A stretch of 47,949 nt of DNA. It comes from Hermodarchaeum sp048939595 (GTDB taxonomy: Archaea > Asgardarchaeota > Hermodarchaeia > Hermodarchaeales > Hermodarchaeaceae). Under the pieces are notes generated by a model. The model was not told the DNA's origin, did not search any database, and saw nothing but the letters and a program-made list of their open reading frames with translations. The position numbers and the translations under genes are program-made. Below are positions 8,063 through 16,513 of the stretch, one piece after another; the stretch's first letter is position 1, and every line of letters starts with the position of its first letter. The stretch lies in assembly GCA_048939595.1 (NCBI GenBank), contig JBHLPI010000007.1, positions 1 through 47,949 on the forward strand, written 5' to 3'.

Positions 8063-8320
8063 ATGACCCGACGGGAACTACCGTGGTATCCATGCCCCAC
8101 CTGTGGGGTAATCATCCAGGAGGTCTCGGTTGAGGAAGAAGCCCTCCTCACCGCACCGCGGGTACCCGTACTTATCAATGCAACCTGTGAAAAAGGCCAT
8201 CAATGTGTACTCTTTGTCGACAGGAACTTCACAATTCGTGAAGCTGAACCTGTTGTCCAAGAGACGAAACAAGGGAAATCAGCTGTTGACAAGGCAAAAG
8301 GTTGGTTAGGACAAATCTAG
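8063..8320 (+). CDS. small putative zinc-binding protein, first gene of the longin-GTPase operon
   Basis: An 85-residue protein with CPTCG (residues 11-15) and CEKGH (about 42-46), spaced like a CxxC...CxxxH zinc site across a beta hairpin. A predicted helix (about 72-83) ends the chain. I do not recognise a named family. It reads through the first bases before the longin-like gene: its TAG stop at 8318-8320 is 11 bp before that ATG, so the two are co-transcribed. Its constant place beside a longin protein and a GTPase suggests an accessory factor, but that is inference. Confidence 0.7.
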   Translation: MTRRELPWYPCPTCGVIIQEVSVEEEALLTAPRVPVLINATCEKGHQCVLFVDRNFTIREAEPVVQETKQGKSAVDKAKGWLGQI

Positions 8321-8331
8321 GCGAAACTCAC

Positions 8332-8721
8332 ATGATCACCAATATCTTTCTCATCACAGGCAGCGGAGAACCTATCTTCACTATAAAATTGGGTAGCATC
8401 GAAGCCTCTGACGCTATGGTAGGAGGATTCATCTCAGCAATTCAAAGTTTTGCCAATCAGATCATGGGTGGGGATATTGACCGACTCACCGTTGGTCCTT
8501 ACCATCTATTGATGCGTCGAACCGGGGATAATATCTTAGTGGTTGCCGCCGATGATAATTCCCGCGAAACCCGTGTACAACTCGACCAGATACAAGTACT
8601 CATCAAAGACCTTGTTGGAAATGTTCCATGTGATGTAATTCAACAGCTCATTGTAGAACATATTACCAAGAAAAAGTCTGCAGGAGACAAAGCCGAGTTA
8701 TGGGCTAAATACGGTTTATAA
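8332..8721 (+). CDS. longin-like (roadblock-superfamily) domain protein
   Basis: This 129-residue protein starts with two short strands (ITNIFLITGSG, PIFTIKLG), a helix with GGFISAIQSFANQI, then VGPYHLLMRRTGDNILVVAADD and another helix. That order resembles longin / profilin-like domains of Asgard and other archaeal proteins, which in eukaryotes bind small GTPases (SRP receptor alpha, adaptins, TRAPP). The tail is basic (HITKKKSAGDKAELW). An upstream TTG at 8302 overlaps the previous gene and lacks the fold's start, so ATG 8332 is preferred. A Rab-like GTPase gene two places downstream is its likely partner. Family is inferred from pattern only. Confidence 0.68.
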   Translation: MITNIFLITGSGEPIFTIKLGSIEASDAMVGGFISAIQSFANQIMGGDIDRLTVGPYHLLMRRTGDNILVVAADDNSRETRVQLDQIQVLIKDLVGNVPCDVIQQLIVEHITKKKSAGDKAELWAKYGL

Positions 8722-8739
8722 AAATTACAGGGGAAAAAA

Positions 8740-10161
8740 ATGGGATTTGATCTAGTAACCGCAAATTCAGGTGCTATCGCAGTAATTTCGATTATCGGCG
8801 CGATAATTGTAAGTCGGTTCGCGGTTCGCCGCTATCGTGAAGTACCAGTTGAATACCGCTTTGCTACTTATCCAACAATGCTTGTGGCGATTGCCTTTCT
8901 TTTCTATGCTTTAGGAAGTTTCTCAGGTGTCGTAGATGTAATAATTCCTATTGGAGACATTGTGCAGTACAAGCTCACTATCAGTCTGGTGGCTACAGGT
9001 AACCTTATGGTTGCCTTTGCTGCTCTTCTAGCAATCGAACGACGTAAATTCTCAATTCCTGTTTTTATTCTTTATTTTATCGGGATATTTGTAGTTTGGA
9101 CTGCTCCTGGCGTTCCTATGCCTTTACTAAATACGGTACTCATGGTGTTAGTAATAGCCATTCTCGGATTTGGTCCTGCAATCCTGTTTGGCTATCTCTG
9201 GACGAAAACTAGGAAAACAACTGTATTCTCACTATTCATTGGGATTCTTCTAATTTCGATTTCAGGTTCTGCCCGTGGAATGTCGCCAACGAATCCGTTT
9301 GCTCCAATCCTTAGTTGGATAGGACTATTCGGTTATACAATTATCACCATTGGCTTCCTATTACCCGATCTGGATATTGGTGGTGAGTTTCTGGGTTATA
9401 CAGCAGCGCTGGTTATCATGGCTGCACAAGTTGTATGGGTCTTAATGTGGTATGACTTTGTGCCTATTGCTGAATTATTCTTCACCGCCGCAACACAGAT
9501 TGCAGCCGGTCTAGCCTTTATATCCGCAACATTTCTATGGGGACGCTACCGTATAAAGCCCCACTATTCTACAATATTGTTATTTAGTTTCTTTCTCTTC
9601 ATCGCCATCGGATACATCTTGTATGTCATCGATGTGTTCGCTCGATTTGTCCCCGAACTTAGTTGGGTGCCTCCCGTGGTAGGTACTTTAGGCACTTATC
9701 TTGGATTCGTCGGGGTTGCTTTTGCCGCAGCAAGTGCAATTTATGCAATGGAATGGCGCCCCCTCACTCTTCTTCCTTTCATAATTGCCATACCGCTTAC
9801 CATTATTGCCGTTTTCTTCTTTCCAGAAATTTCTCATCCAGGTGCTGCTGAAGTCTTCCCTGCCAATGTCTTCTGGTGGTCAACTATTGGGTTACTCTCT
9901 TTGTTCTTCTTCATACCAATTATTCTTTATTCGCTTATTTACAAACGTCTACGCAAAGAACCCTTTTCTGGAAGAGGAAAAGCATTAGGACTTGCACTGG
10001 GGCTCTTCCTAATCTTCCCTGCGCACATTACCTTCGTACCAATCTTTATTCGGGCCACTATTCGGGTCTTCGCATTTGCCATCTTACTAATAGCACTTAC
10101 TGGTTGGTTGGACCGATTGCTTGATAGGGGAAATACTAAAACCGAAGCCATAACTGCTTAA
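8740..10161 (+). CDS. polytopic membrane protein, about 14 transmembrane helices, unknown family
   Basis: The 473-residue protein is almost entirely hydrophobic, with roughly 14 predicted membrane spans and short loops such as SRFAVRRYREVPVEYRF and KTRKTT. I recognise no transporter signature, Walker motif or enzyme motif. The gene follows the longin-like gene by 18 bp and precedes the Rab-like GTPase by 19 bp, all on one strand, with a Shine-Dalgarno-like AGGGG before the ATG. The place between a GTPase and a putative GTPase-binding protein suggests a membrane receptor, anchor or sensor for the module. It could instead be an unrelated transporter. Confidence 0.8.
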   Translation: MGFDLVTANSGAIAVISIIGAIIVSRFAVRRYREVPVEYRFATYPTMLVAIAFLFYALGSFSGVVDVIIPIGDIVQYKLTISLVATGNLMVAFAALLAIERRKFSIPVFILYFIGIFVVWTAPGVPMPLLNTVLMVLVIAILGFGPAILFGYLWTKTRKTTVFSLFIGILLISISGSARGMSPTNPFAPILSWIGLFGYTIITIGFLLPDLDIGGEFLGYTAALVIMAAQVVWVLMWYDFVPIAELFFTAATQIAAGLAFISATFLWGRYRIKPHYSTILLFSFFLFIAIGYILYVIDVFARFVPELSWVPPVVGTLGTYLGFVGVAFAAASAIYAMEWRPLTLLPFIIAIPLTIIAVFFFPEISHPGAAEVFPANVFWWSTIGLLSLFFFIPIILYSLIYKRLRKEPFSGRGKALGLALGLFLIFPAHITFVPIFIRATIRVFAFAILLIALTGWLDRLLDRGNTKTEAITA

Positions 10162-10180
10162 ACACCAAGAGGCACCTACA

Positions 10181-10732
10181 GTGATAGGCATACTCAAAAT
10201 CGTCTTAATCGGCGAAGGTGGCGTTGGCAAAACAAGCCTCCTAAAGAGGTACACTTGGAATACCTTTGATGAAAGTATGAAACTCACTGTTGGTGTAGAT
10301 TTTGCAGCAAAGAATGTGCAGCAAGGCGAATGGGCTGCTATCCTTCAAATTTGGGACCTAGGCGGACAAATACGATTTCGTGATTTAGCCATCTCTTACT
10401 TTAAGGGAGCTAGACTAGCAATCGCTGTTTTTGATATTTCAAGCCGCTACACTATGGATCGCCTGAATGATTGGATTACCAGCCTCTATGAATCCGTTCC
10501 TGGCTGTCCATTAGTGGTTGTTGGGAATAAATGCGATTTACGGGAAACGTTTGGTCCCAGACGCCCTCTGGTCACATTACAAGAAGGAATTGAATATGCG
10601 GCGCAATACAATGCACCTTTTATAGAAGCTTCTGCCAAGGATGCTCGAGGGGTTACGGATGTTTTTAATGCGGTAACTGAAATCCTTGCTGAACGGTTTC
10701 CAACACGTGAAGCCGCAGGTATGGCATTTTAG
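10181..10732 (+). CDS. Rab-like small GTPase, last gene of the longin operon
   Basis: A 183-residue GTPase with GEGGVGKT (11-18), switch I Thr36 in LTVGVDF, DLGGQ (59-63), NKCD (116-119) and EASAK (149-153). The YAAQYNAPFIEASAKDARGV stretch is typical of Rab. No prenylation cysteine is present. GTG start. It sits 19 bp after the 14-TM membrane protein gene and shares an operon with the longin-like and zinc-binding proteins, so it is likely regulated by, or recruits, them at the membrane. The stop codon overlaps a convergent small ORF by four bases. Confidence 0.92.
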   Translation: MIGILKIVLIGEGGVGKTSLLKRYTWNTFDESMKLTVGVDFAAKNVQQGEWAAILQIWDLGGQIRFRDLAISYFKGARLAIAVFDISSRYTMDRLNDWITSLYESVPGCPLVVVGNKCDLRETFGPRRPLVTLQEGIEYAAQYNAPFIEASAKDARGVTDVFNAVTEILAERFPTREAAGMAF

Positions 10733-10866
10733 CGCCGGTCATTTTTCCCAAAGACTCCCATCACATACGAATTTGAAATATCACCATTATCTGTTAGGTG
10801 ACTCACTTTCACAGAGCTGGTTTGAGTGACAAAGAATTCGTACAAGTTTGCAACATTTATAGACAC
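10729..10866 (-). CDS. possible 45-residue protein
   Basis: A GTG-started frame of 45 codons fills the space between the Rab-like GTPase and hdrA on the opposite strand. The product reads as a mixed polar/beta protein (NVANLYEFFVTQ, NSYVMGVFGKNDRR) with no family I recognise. Support: its stop overlaps the GTPase stop by four bases in the same way as three well-supported convergent pairs in this window, and a TTTATAC element lies about 25 bp upstream of the start. Against: very short and unmatched. Confidence 0.25.
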   Translation of the reverse strand: MSINVANLYEFFVTQTSSVKVSHLTDNGDISNSYVMGVFGKNDRR

Positions 10867-10895
10867 TTTAGCAACAATTGAAATGAAAGTTAAAA

Positions 10896-10905
10896 AAGTA
10901 TAAAG
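10896..10905 (+). promoter_or_regulatory. candidate TATA box for hdrABC
   Basis: AAGTATAAAG lies about 30-39 bp before the GTG at 10935, placing transcription start near 10925 and making the leader almost absent. No clear Shine-Dalgarno precedes the GTG, which fits a leaderless or near-leaderless hdrA message. Confidence 0.45.
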
Positions 10906-10934
10906 CGAAAGCCGAGAGAATTCTCTGAGAACTG

Positions 10935-13496
10935 GTGGTGGCCCCCATCGCAAAAGCCAAGCAGCCCAAAGAAGAGAAACCCCGAATCGGCGTTTTTGTC
11001 TGTGAATGCGGACGTAACATTGCAGGAGTCGTCGACTGCGATTCCCTAGCGAAAGGCGCAGAAAAGTTGGATGGCGTCGTTGCAACCAAGGTTAACAGAT
11101 TCACCTGCGCTGACCCCGGGCAAGAGGAAATAAAACGTATCGTTAAAGAAGAAAAACTCGACCGTGTGGTTGTCGCAGCCTGCACACCCCGTATGCATGA
11201 ACCGACTTTTCGCCGGTGCACGGAAGATGCTGGACTCAACCAATTCTTCTTCGAAATGGCCAACATCAGGGACCAGGGAACCTGGTGCCACGCTAGCGAC
11301 CCACAGGGCTGTCAAGAAAAAGCTGCTGACCTTATTGCGAGTGCAGTTGCGAAAGCTCACCACCTTCAACCACTAGAGGTTCTCAAAGTCCCAGTCACAC
11401 ACACTGCACTAGTAATTGGAGGCGGTGTCTCAGGCATTCATGCGGCCCTCGATATTGCCGACTCGGGTTACAAGGTCTATCTCGTTGAGCGCTCACCCAC
11501 AGTTGGTGGCATCATGGCACTCCTTGATAAAACATTTCCTACATTAGACTGCTCCATTTGTATCCTTGGACCCAAAATGGCTGAAGTCGCCCGGCATCCA
11601 AATATCGAACTCATCACCAATGCTGAAGTCACTAAGGTCGAAGGATTTGTAGGTAACTTTAAAGTGCAAATCACCCAGCGCCCGCGATACGTCGATATTG
11701 ACAAGTGCAACAGTTGTGGTGATTGCCAGAAGGTATGCCCTGTACTGGTTCCAAATAATTTTGATGCAAATCTTGGCTGGCGACATGCTATCTACATACC
11801 TTATCCCCAAGCAGTTCCTGCTGCATATTTGATTGATCCGGACCATTGCCTTGGTCTCAGTCCTAAAGCATGTATGATGTGCTATGAAGCATGTAATAAA
11901 GCGGGGCAAGAGGCTATTATCCCTGATGACACTGAGAAAATTCATGAATTTGATATCGGCACAATCATCGTCGCAACTGGCTACGAACCTTATGATCCCA
12001 CCCCCATCACCGAATACGGATATGGGGTTTATACGAATGTGATTACTGCCATGGAACTCGAACGGCTCATCAACGCTGCAGGGCCAACTGAAGGAAAGGT
12101 CGTTCGTCCTTCAGATCAAACCAAACCTCACAGCTTTGCTTTTATCCAATGCGTTGGTAGCCGGGACGAACGTAGTAACATCTACTGCTCTGGCTTCTGC
12201 TGCATGTACACAATCAAGAACGCACTTCTGCTCCACGAAAAATACCCTGAAGCCAAAATAACCATTTACTACATGGATATTCGAACTAACTTCAAAGATT
12301 ATGAAGAATTCTACCAACGTGCTCGTCGCGCAGGCATCCGCTTTCAACAAGGTAGGCCCGCCAACATCACCGAAGATCCTCAAACCCACAACCTTTTCGT
12401 TCAAGCCGAAGACATGGCTACTGGCAAATTCACCAAACGTGAATACGACATGGTCATTCTCAGCACAGCTGCTGTTCCAAGTAAAGGCACTGAAGAACTC
12501 GCCAGGGTCCTCAATGTGCCTCTCGGTCCCTCTGGTTTCTACATGGAGGCTCATCCCAAACTAAAACCCGTTGACGCTGCTACCGAAGGGGTCTTTTTCT
12601 GCGGCTCGGCTCAAGGTCCCAAAGACATTCCTGCCAGTGTCGCCCAAGGCAGTGCAGCTGCATCACGGGCTCTCCGAATTATCACACAAGATGAATGGGA
12701 AATTGAACCCATTGTCGCTGTGGTAAATCCCGAACTCTGCCGCAGTGCAACCGGAAAATGTGGCATCTGCGTCTCTCGCTGTGCATATGGGGCAATTTCA
12801 GCAGAACCAGGTAAAGCTGCCGTTGTTACTCCTGCTAAATGCCATGGTTGTGGTACTTGCGTCGCGGAGTGCCCAGCAGGTGCCATTGAGCAGATGCATT
12901 TTACAGATGCACAGATTATGGATCAGATTCGCGCTCTTCTCAGGGAGAATCCAGAAGACAAGATTTTCGCAATGCTGTGTAATTGGTGTAGCTATGCAGG
13001 TGCTGATCTTGCTGGAATTAGTCGGTATGATTACCCCGCTAATGTTCGTGGTATCCGTGTGATGTGTTCAGGACGGATGTCTGATCAATTCATCTTGGAA
13101 GCGTTCCGGTTAGGTGCTGGTATGGTGTTGATGTCAGGTTGTCGACTTACGGAGACGGGCAGCGATTGCCATTATATCAGTGGGAACGTGTGGGCAGAGA
13201 AGCGAGCGAAACGTATGTCTGCGTATCTTGAGCGGATTGGTATGGACCCCCGGCGATTCCGTTTAGAATGGGTGTCAGCTGCAGAGGGTGATAAGTGGGC
13301 TGCAGTCACAAGGGAAATGGCTGCGCAACTTAAGGAGATGGGGCGCGATTTCATTATAGATGAGAATACCCGGTTACGACCTGTGATTGAAGAGCGACTC
13401 GCGAAACTCATGAAGAAGGAAAGACCAAAACCAACGCCTAAAGCAAAGACAAAGAAGACACAAAAAACTAAGGCCGCAAAGGTGAAGGCGAAATGA
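10935..13496 (+). CDS. hdrA: heterodisulfide reductase subunit A fused to an MvhD-like domain, with a Lys-rich tail
   Basis: The 853-residue protein has the HdrA order: an N-terminal domain with VCECG and VVAACTPRMHEPTFRR, an FAD/NAD Rossmann domain (GGGVSG, 162-167), a [4Fe-4S] motif (Cys258, 261, 264, 268), LDCSIC and YCSGFCC, then two C-terminal clusters (GKCGICVSRCAYG and CHGCGTCVAECPAGAI). Residues about 670-815 add an MvhD-like domain (LCNWCSYAGADLAG, VRVMCSGRM, SGC), which in methanogens links HdrA to hydrogenase or formate dehydrogenase. The last 27 residues are almost all Lys, Thr, Pro and Ala, which is unusual. HdrA bifurcates electrons from a donor to ferredoxin and HdrBC. Its stop overlaps hdrC by four bases. 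Confidence 0.93.
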   Translation: MVAPIAKAKQPKEEKPRIGVFVCECGRNIAGVVDCDSLAKGAEKLDGVVATKVNRFTCADPGQEEIKRIVKEEKLDRVVVAACTPRMHEPTFRRCTEDAGLNQFFFEMANIRDQGTWCHASDPQGCQEKAADLIASAVAKAHHLQPLEVLKVPVTHTALVIGGGVSGIHAALDIADSGYKVYLVERSPTVGGIMALLDKTFPTLDCSICILGPKMAEVARHPNIELITNAEVTKVEGFVGNFKVQITQRPRYVDIDKCNSCGDCQKVCPVLVPNNFDANLGWRHAIYIPYPQAVPAAYLIDPDHCLGLSPKACMMCYEACNKAGQEAIIPDDTEKIHEFDIGTIIVATGYEPYDPTPITEYGYGVYTNVITAMELERLINAAGPTEGKVVRPSDQTKPHSFAFIQCVGSRDERSNIYCSGFCCMYTIKNALLLHEKYPEAKITIYYMDIRTNFKDYEEFYQRARRAGIRFQQGRPANITEDPQTHNLFVQAEDMATGKFTKREYDMVILSTAAVPSKGTEELARVLNVPLGPSGFYMEAHPKLKPVDAATEGVFFCGSAQGPKDIPASVAQGSAAASRALRIITQDEWEIEPIVAVVNPELCRSATGKCGICVSRCAYGAISAEPGKAAVVTPAKCHGCGTCVAECPAGAIEQMHFTDAQIMDQIRALLRENPEDKIFAMLCNWCSYAGADLAGISRYDYPANVRGIRVMCSGRMSDQFILEAFRLGAGMVLMSGCRLTETGSDCHYISGNVWAEKRAKRMSAYLERIGMDPRRFRLEWVSAAEGDKWAAVTREMAAQLKEMGRDFIIDENTRLRPVIEERLAKLMKKERPKPTPKAKTKKTQKTKAAKVKAK

Positions 13497-14050
13497 ACGT
13501 GGATGAGCAACTGGAAGAAATTTCAGCTAAACTGGCGAAACGTGTTGACACAAAAAGTTGTTTTGCTTGTGGAACATGTGTTGCGGCTTGTCCTGTTTCA
13601 CGACTAACTGGTCCAGAGACTTACCATCCACGACGTGTTGTAAAGGCCACTTTGGAAGGCGAAGCAGCTACTTTACTAGATGAACCTGCTCTATGGCTGT
13701 GTACCAGCTGTCATGCCTGTTTAGAGCATTGTCCGCAGAAGGTCCCAGTATCAGAATTAATCAAAGATCTACAAAACCTGGCTAGTTCTATGGGAATCAC
13801 ACCTGATGATATTGTAGCAGAAGTAGAAAATATACTTGCGACAGGATGGGCTTTAGCGCCTAGTGCTCAAGCAAATAAGAAACGAGTAGAACTGGGATTA
13901 CCCCCCATCCCTATAGACAGCCAGGGTGGCAAGGATCTCCAAAAGATTGCTAAAGCCACAGAACTACTCGACCGTCTCGAAAAGGTGAAACAACGAAGGC
14001 TTCAGGAAGCGCAAGTAACTGCTTCTGCTGAAGAAGGGGGTGAGACGTGA
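13493..14050 (+). CDS. hdrC: heterodisulfide reductase subunit C-like Fe-S protein
   Basis: A 185-residue iron-sulfur protein with two [4Fe-4S] motifs, CFACGTCVAACP (residues 17-28) and CTSCHACLEHCP (about 64-75), followed by SELIKDLQNLA as in HdrC. It carries electrons between HdrA and HdrB. The ATG overlaps the hdrA stop (ATGA) and its own stop overlaps the hdrB start, so the three are translationally coupled. The C-terminal half (about 110-185) is helical and charged and longer than the simplest HdrC proteins. Confidence 0.9.
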   Translation: MNVDEQLEEISAKLAKRVDTKSCFACGTCVAACPVSRLTGPETYHPRRVVKATLEGEAATLLDEPALWLCTSCHACLEHCPQKVPVSELIKDLQNLASSMGITPDDIVAEVENILATGWALAPSAQANKKRVELGLPPIPIDSQGGKDLQKIAKATELLDRLEKVKQRRLQEAQVTASAEEGGET

Positions 14051-14934
14051 TGGGTGAAGCTGCATGGGCTCTGTATATGGGGTGCGTGATTCCAAATCGT
14101 CTCCCCTATATGGAGGTAGCAATGCGAGAGACATTACAGCATTTTGAAATCAAATATCAGGAAATTGCTGGTTTTAGTTGTTGTCCAAATCCCTTAACAT
14201 TACCACACATCGATCATCATGCTGCTCTTGCAATATCTGCTCGAAACTTGGCGGTTGCAGAGAAAGCTGGACTGAATATTCTCACACCCTGTAATGGCTG
14301 CTTTGAAATGTTAAAAAGCGCTGCAGTCTGTCTTGAAGATGATAAGGAGCTCCGTGAAGAAATCAATACCATTCTTGCCAAAACGGGTCAAGAATACAGA
14401 GGAACAGTCAAAGTAAAACATTTCATCCAACTTCTCTTCGAAGATATCGGTTTAGGAACAATTGCTGAATCCGTCGTTGATCCGCTTACTGACTTGACGG
14501 TTGCTGTCCATGTCGGTTGTCATATTCTCCGTCCCAGTACTTTACTTAATGTGGACGATGCTCAACGCCCTACAATTTTGCACCAACTCGTTCGTGCATT
14601 AGGAGCAAAGACTGTTCAGTTTCCTGACGAAATGGACTGCTGCGGTTATGGAACGCGACCCGCTGATCGTGACCTTGCGCTGAAAATGACAGGTATTAAG
14701 CTAGACAACATGAAACGTGCTGGGGCTGAGGCTTTGGTGTTAATTTGTCCAGCATGCACGCTTCAATTTGATTTGATGCAGCGTCTTGCCCTTCGGGAGT
14801 TTGAGGACAAAACCCCACTCCCTGTATTCTACTATCCTGAACTACTTAACCTGGCTATCGGTATTCCACCACAAAAACTGGGTTTTGCTCAACATCGAGT
14901 GAACGTTGATCCTGTGCTAGCCAAATTACTTTGA
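14047..14934 (+). CDS. hdrB: heterodisulfide reductase subunit B-like (CCG domain) protein
   Basis: A 295-residue protein with the two Cys-rich repeats of HdrB. The first has MGCVIPNR, GFSCCPNP and LTPCNGCF; the second has HVGCHILRPS, MDCCGYGTRP and LICPACTLQFD. In HdrB these bind two noncubane [4Fe-4S] clusters that cleave the CoM-S-S-CoB disulfide; in non-methanogens the disulfide substrate is unknown. The first repeat has CCP where CCG is usual. The start is GTG at 14047 or ATG at 14050, both overlapping hdrC. No hydrogenase genes follow. Confidence 0.9.
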   Translation: MMGEAAWALYMGCVIPNRLPYMEVAMRETLQHFEIKYQEIAGFSCCPNPLTLPHIDHHAALAISARNLAVAEKAGLNILTPCNGCFEMLKSAAVCLEDDKELREEINTILAKTGQEYRGTVKVKHFIQLLFEDIGLGTIAESVVDPLTDLTVAVHVGCHILRPSTLLNVDDAQRPTILHQLVRALGAKTVQFPDEMDCCGYGTRPADRDLALKMTGIKLDNMKRAGAEALVLICPACTLQFDLMQRLALREFEDKTPLPVFYYPELLNLAIGIPPQKLGFAQHRVNVDPVLAKLL

Positions 14935-14986
14935 CCTCAACTGGAGGCACGAAAGGATTTAGCAGCTTTCCTTAAACAAGTGAGGG

Positions 14987-15028
14987 TTTAAGTACAGCAT
15001 CTGTGGAAGGAAGAATACTCCAAGGAGG
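14987..15028 (+). promoter_or_regulatory. promoter and strong ribosome-binding site of the reductase gene
   Basis: GGGTTTAAGTACAG near 14987 is a TATA-like element, and AAGGAGGA at 15021-15028 is an almost full Shine-Dalgarno sequence 8 nt before the ATG at 15037. This is the clearest ribosome-binding site in the window and separates the gene from hdrABC translation. Confidence 0.5.
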
Positions 15029-15036
15029 AATTTCCT

Positions 15037-16401
15037 ATGTCTCAGCATGACTTAATTGTTGTTGGTGCTGGACCAGCTGGTGCACATCTCGCCAAAGAGG
15101 CAGCCCAACGTGGACTTGATGTGTTGGTATTGGAGCGTCTCCCACGTGATCGAGTTGGCGACAAAGTCTGTGGTGAAGGCATTGCTCTTCATCATCTCAA
15201 GAACGCTGGAATTTCATATCCTACTGGTAAAGAACTTGGTAATACGATTAACGGGATTGACATCTATCCACCAAGTATGAAAAATTATATCACCATCAGC
15301 CAACGCATTGAAGGGGAGCCCTGCGATGGCTGGACAATTGACCGAATATATTTTGGACAAAGACTTCTTGGTTATGCTGAAAAAGCCGGTGTAACAATAG
15401 CGGATAATGCCCATGTCTTGGAACCAATCTTCGATAATGATAGAGTTATTGGAGTCAGATACAAAGATACAAAAACAAAACGCACGAATGAAGCACATGC
15501 GAAAGTAACTGTAGATGCAAGTGGGATGTCTGCAACTCTTCGCCGAAAAATGAAAAATCCTCTTATCGAACGAACCATCGCACTCCAAGACCAAGCTGTA
15601 TGCTACCGAGAAATCCTAGAACTCAAACAACCCTTCGAACCCGCTGACCGCTGCTGGATTATCATGGACGACCGTTACAGCCCTGGCGGTTATGTGTGGA
15701 TCTTCCCCCGTGGCGAAAAAATTGTTAATGTCGGCTTAGGCACTCAAGGTGGTCAAGGATATCGGCCCAAAGAGCTCTATAGGCAATTTCTTAAAACCAA
15801 TCCTATTTTCAAAGGTGCAAAACTCATTCACGGTGGTGGAGGTGCTGCACCAATACGACGGCCCATCTGGAGCTATGTTGCAGATGGCATCGTGTTCATT
15901 GGCGATAGTGGCTGTCATGTCAATCCGATTCACGGCGGGGGAATAGGATCTGCAATTGAGGCTGGACATGTACTCGCACCTATTATTAAAGAGGCGATTG
16001 AAACGAATGATGTGTCAACTTCAGGACTTTGGCCATTTAACGTTGAATACAATCGAAAACACTATGGACAGAAAATCGCTTCTTTAGATTTAATGCGGCA
16101 TCTTCTCCAGGAAGTTGGCAACGAGGAATTTGATTACGTTATAAATAATCGAATCCTCACAACCCAAGATCTCCTTCGTGCAAATGCTGGAGAAGGACTT
16201 GAATTATCCGCCATTGATAAAGCCGGAAGACTCCTGCGTGGTTTGCGAAAACTAGGTCTACTCCGTCGCATACAAAAAGTGTCTGAGGGAATGAATAAGC
16301 TGCTTTTACTTTACCAAAATTTTCCGGAAGCCCCTGATACCTTCGAACCTTGGAAACAGCGTGTAATACAAGTCTACAAGGATTTGGGTTATCGGACATA
16401 A
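15037..16401 (+). CDS. geranylgeranyl reductase family FAD protein
   Basis: A 454-residue flavoprotein with GAGPAG (10-15), VCGEGIALHHL (family CxxG motif), and GDSGCHVNPIHGGGIGSAIEAG near residue 290, the C-terminal FAD signature of geranylgeranyl reductases. Archaeal members saturate the double bonds of geranylgeranyl chains in membrane ether lipids, using ferredoxin or NADPH; plant and bacterial members act on chlorophyll precursors. It lies just after hdrABC, an electron-transfer operon, so a shared reductant is possible but only inferred. The C-terminal ~80 residues extend beyond the core, as in longer archaeal homologues. Confidence 0.88.
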   Translation: MSQHDLIVVGAGPAGAHLAKEAAQRGLDVLVLERLPRDRVGDKVCGEGIALHHLKNAGISYPTGKELGNTINGIDIYPPSMKNYITISQRIEGEPCDGWTIDRIYFGQRLLGYAEKAGVTIADNAHVLEPIFDNDRVIGVRYKDTKTKRTNEAHAKVTVDASGMSATLRRKMKNPLIERTIALQDQAVCYREILELKQPFEPADRCWIIMDDRYSPGGYVWIFPRGEKIVNVGLGTQGGQGYRPKELYRQFLKTNPIFKGAKLIHGGGGAAPIRRPIWSYVADGIVFIGDSGCHVNPIHGGGIGSAIEAGHVLAPIIKEAIETNDVSTSGLWPFNVEYNRKHYGQKIASLDLMRHLLQEVGNEEFDYVINNRILTTQDLLRANAGEGLELSAIDKAGRLLRGLRKLGLLRRIQKVSEGMNKLLLLYQNFPEAPDTFEPWKQRVIQVYKDLGYRT

Positions 16402-16456
16402 AATATTCTTAGATGTTTCTATAATTGTTTAACTCGCCTTTAGCTGAACTCGGAAC

Positions 16457-16466
16457 AAGTATAAAC
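16457..16466 (+). promoter_or_regulatory. candidate TATA box of the WD40 gene
   Basis: AAGTATAAAC is 48-57 bp before ATG 16514 but only 6-15 bp before the alternative GTG 16472. Transcription starting about 25 bp downstream would begin after the GTG, so this element favours the ATG start. Confidence 0.45.
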
Positions 16467-16513
16467 CTATAGTGAACCTTGAGAACTGTAGATTTATTGG
16501 GTACGTGGAAAAA

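Noticed and set aside
7903..8178. Minus-strand frame before the longin operon
   Set aside because: It is antisense to the promoter and the zinc-binding gene, and its sequence has no family character.
10933..13510. Several long frames antisense to hdrA and hdrC
   Set aside because: They overlap well-supported Fe-S protein genes completely, have no family-like content, and reflect the third-position GC pattern.
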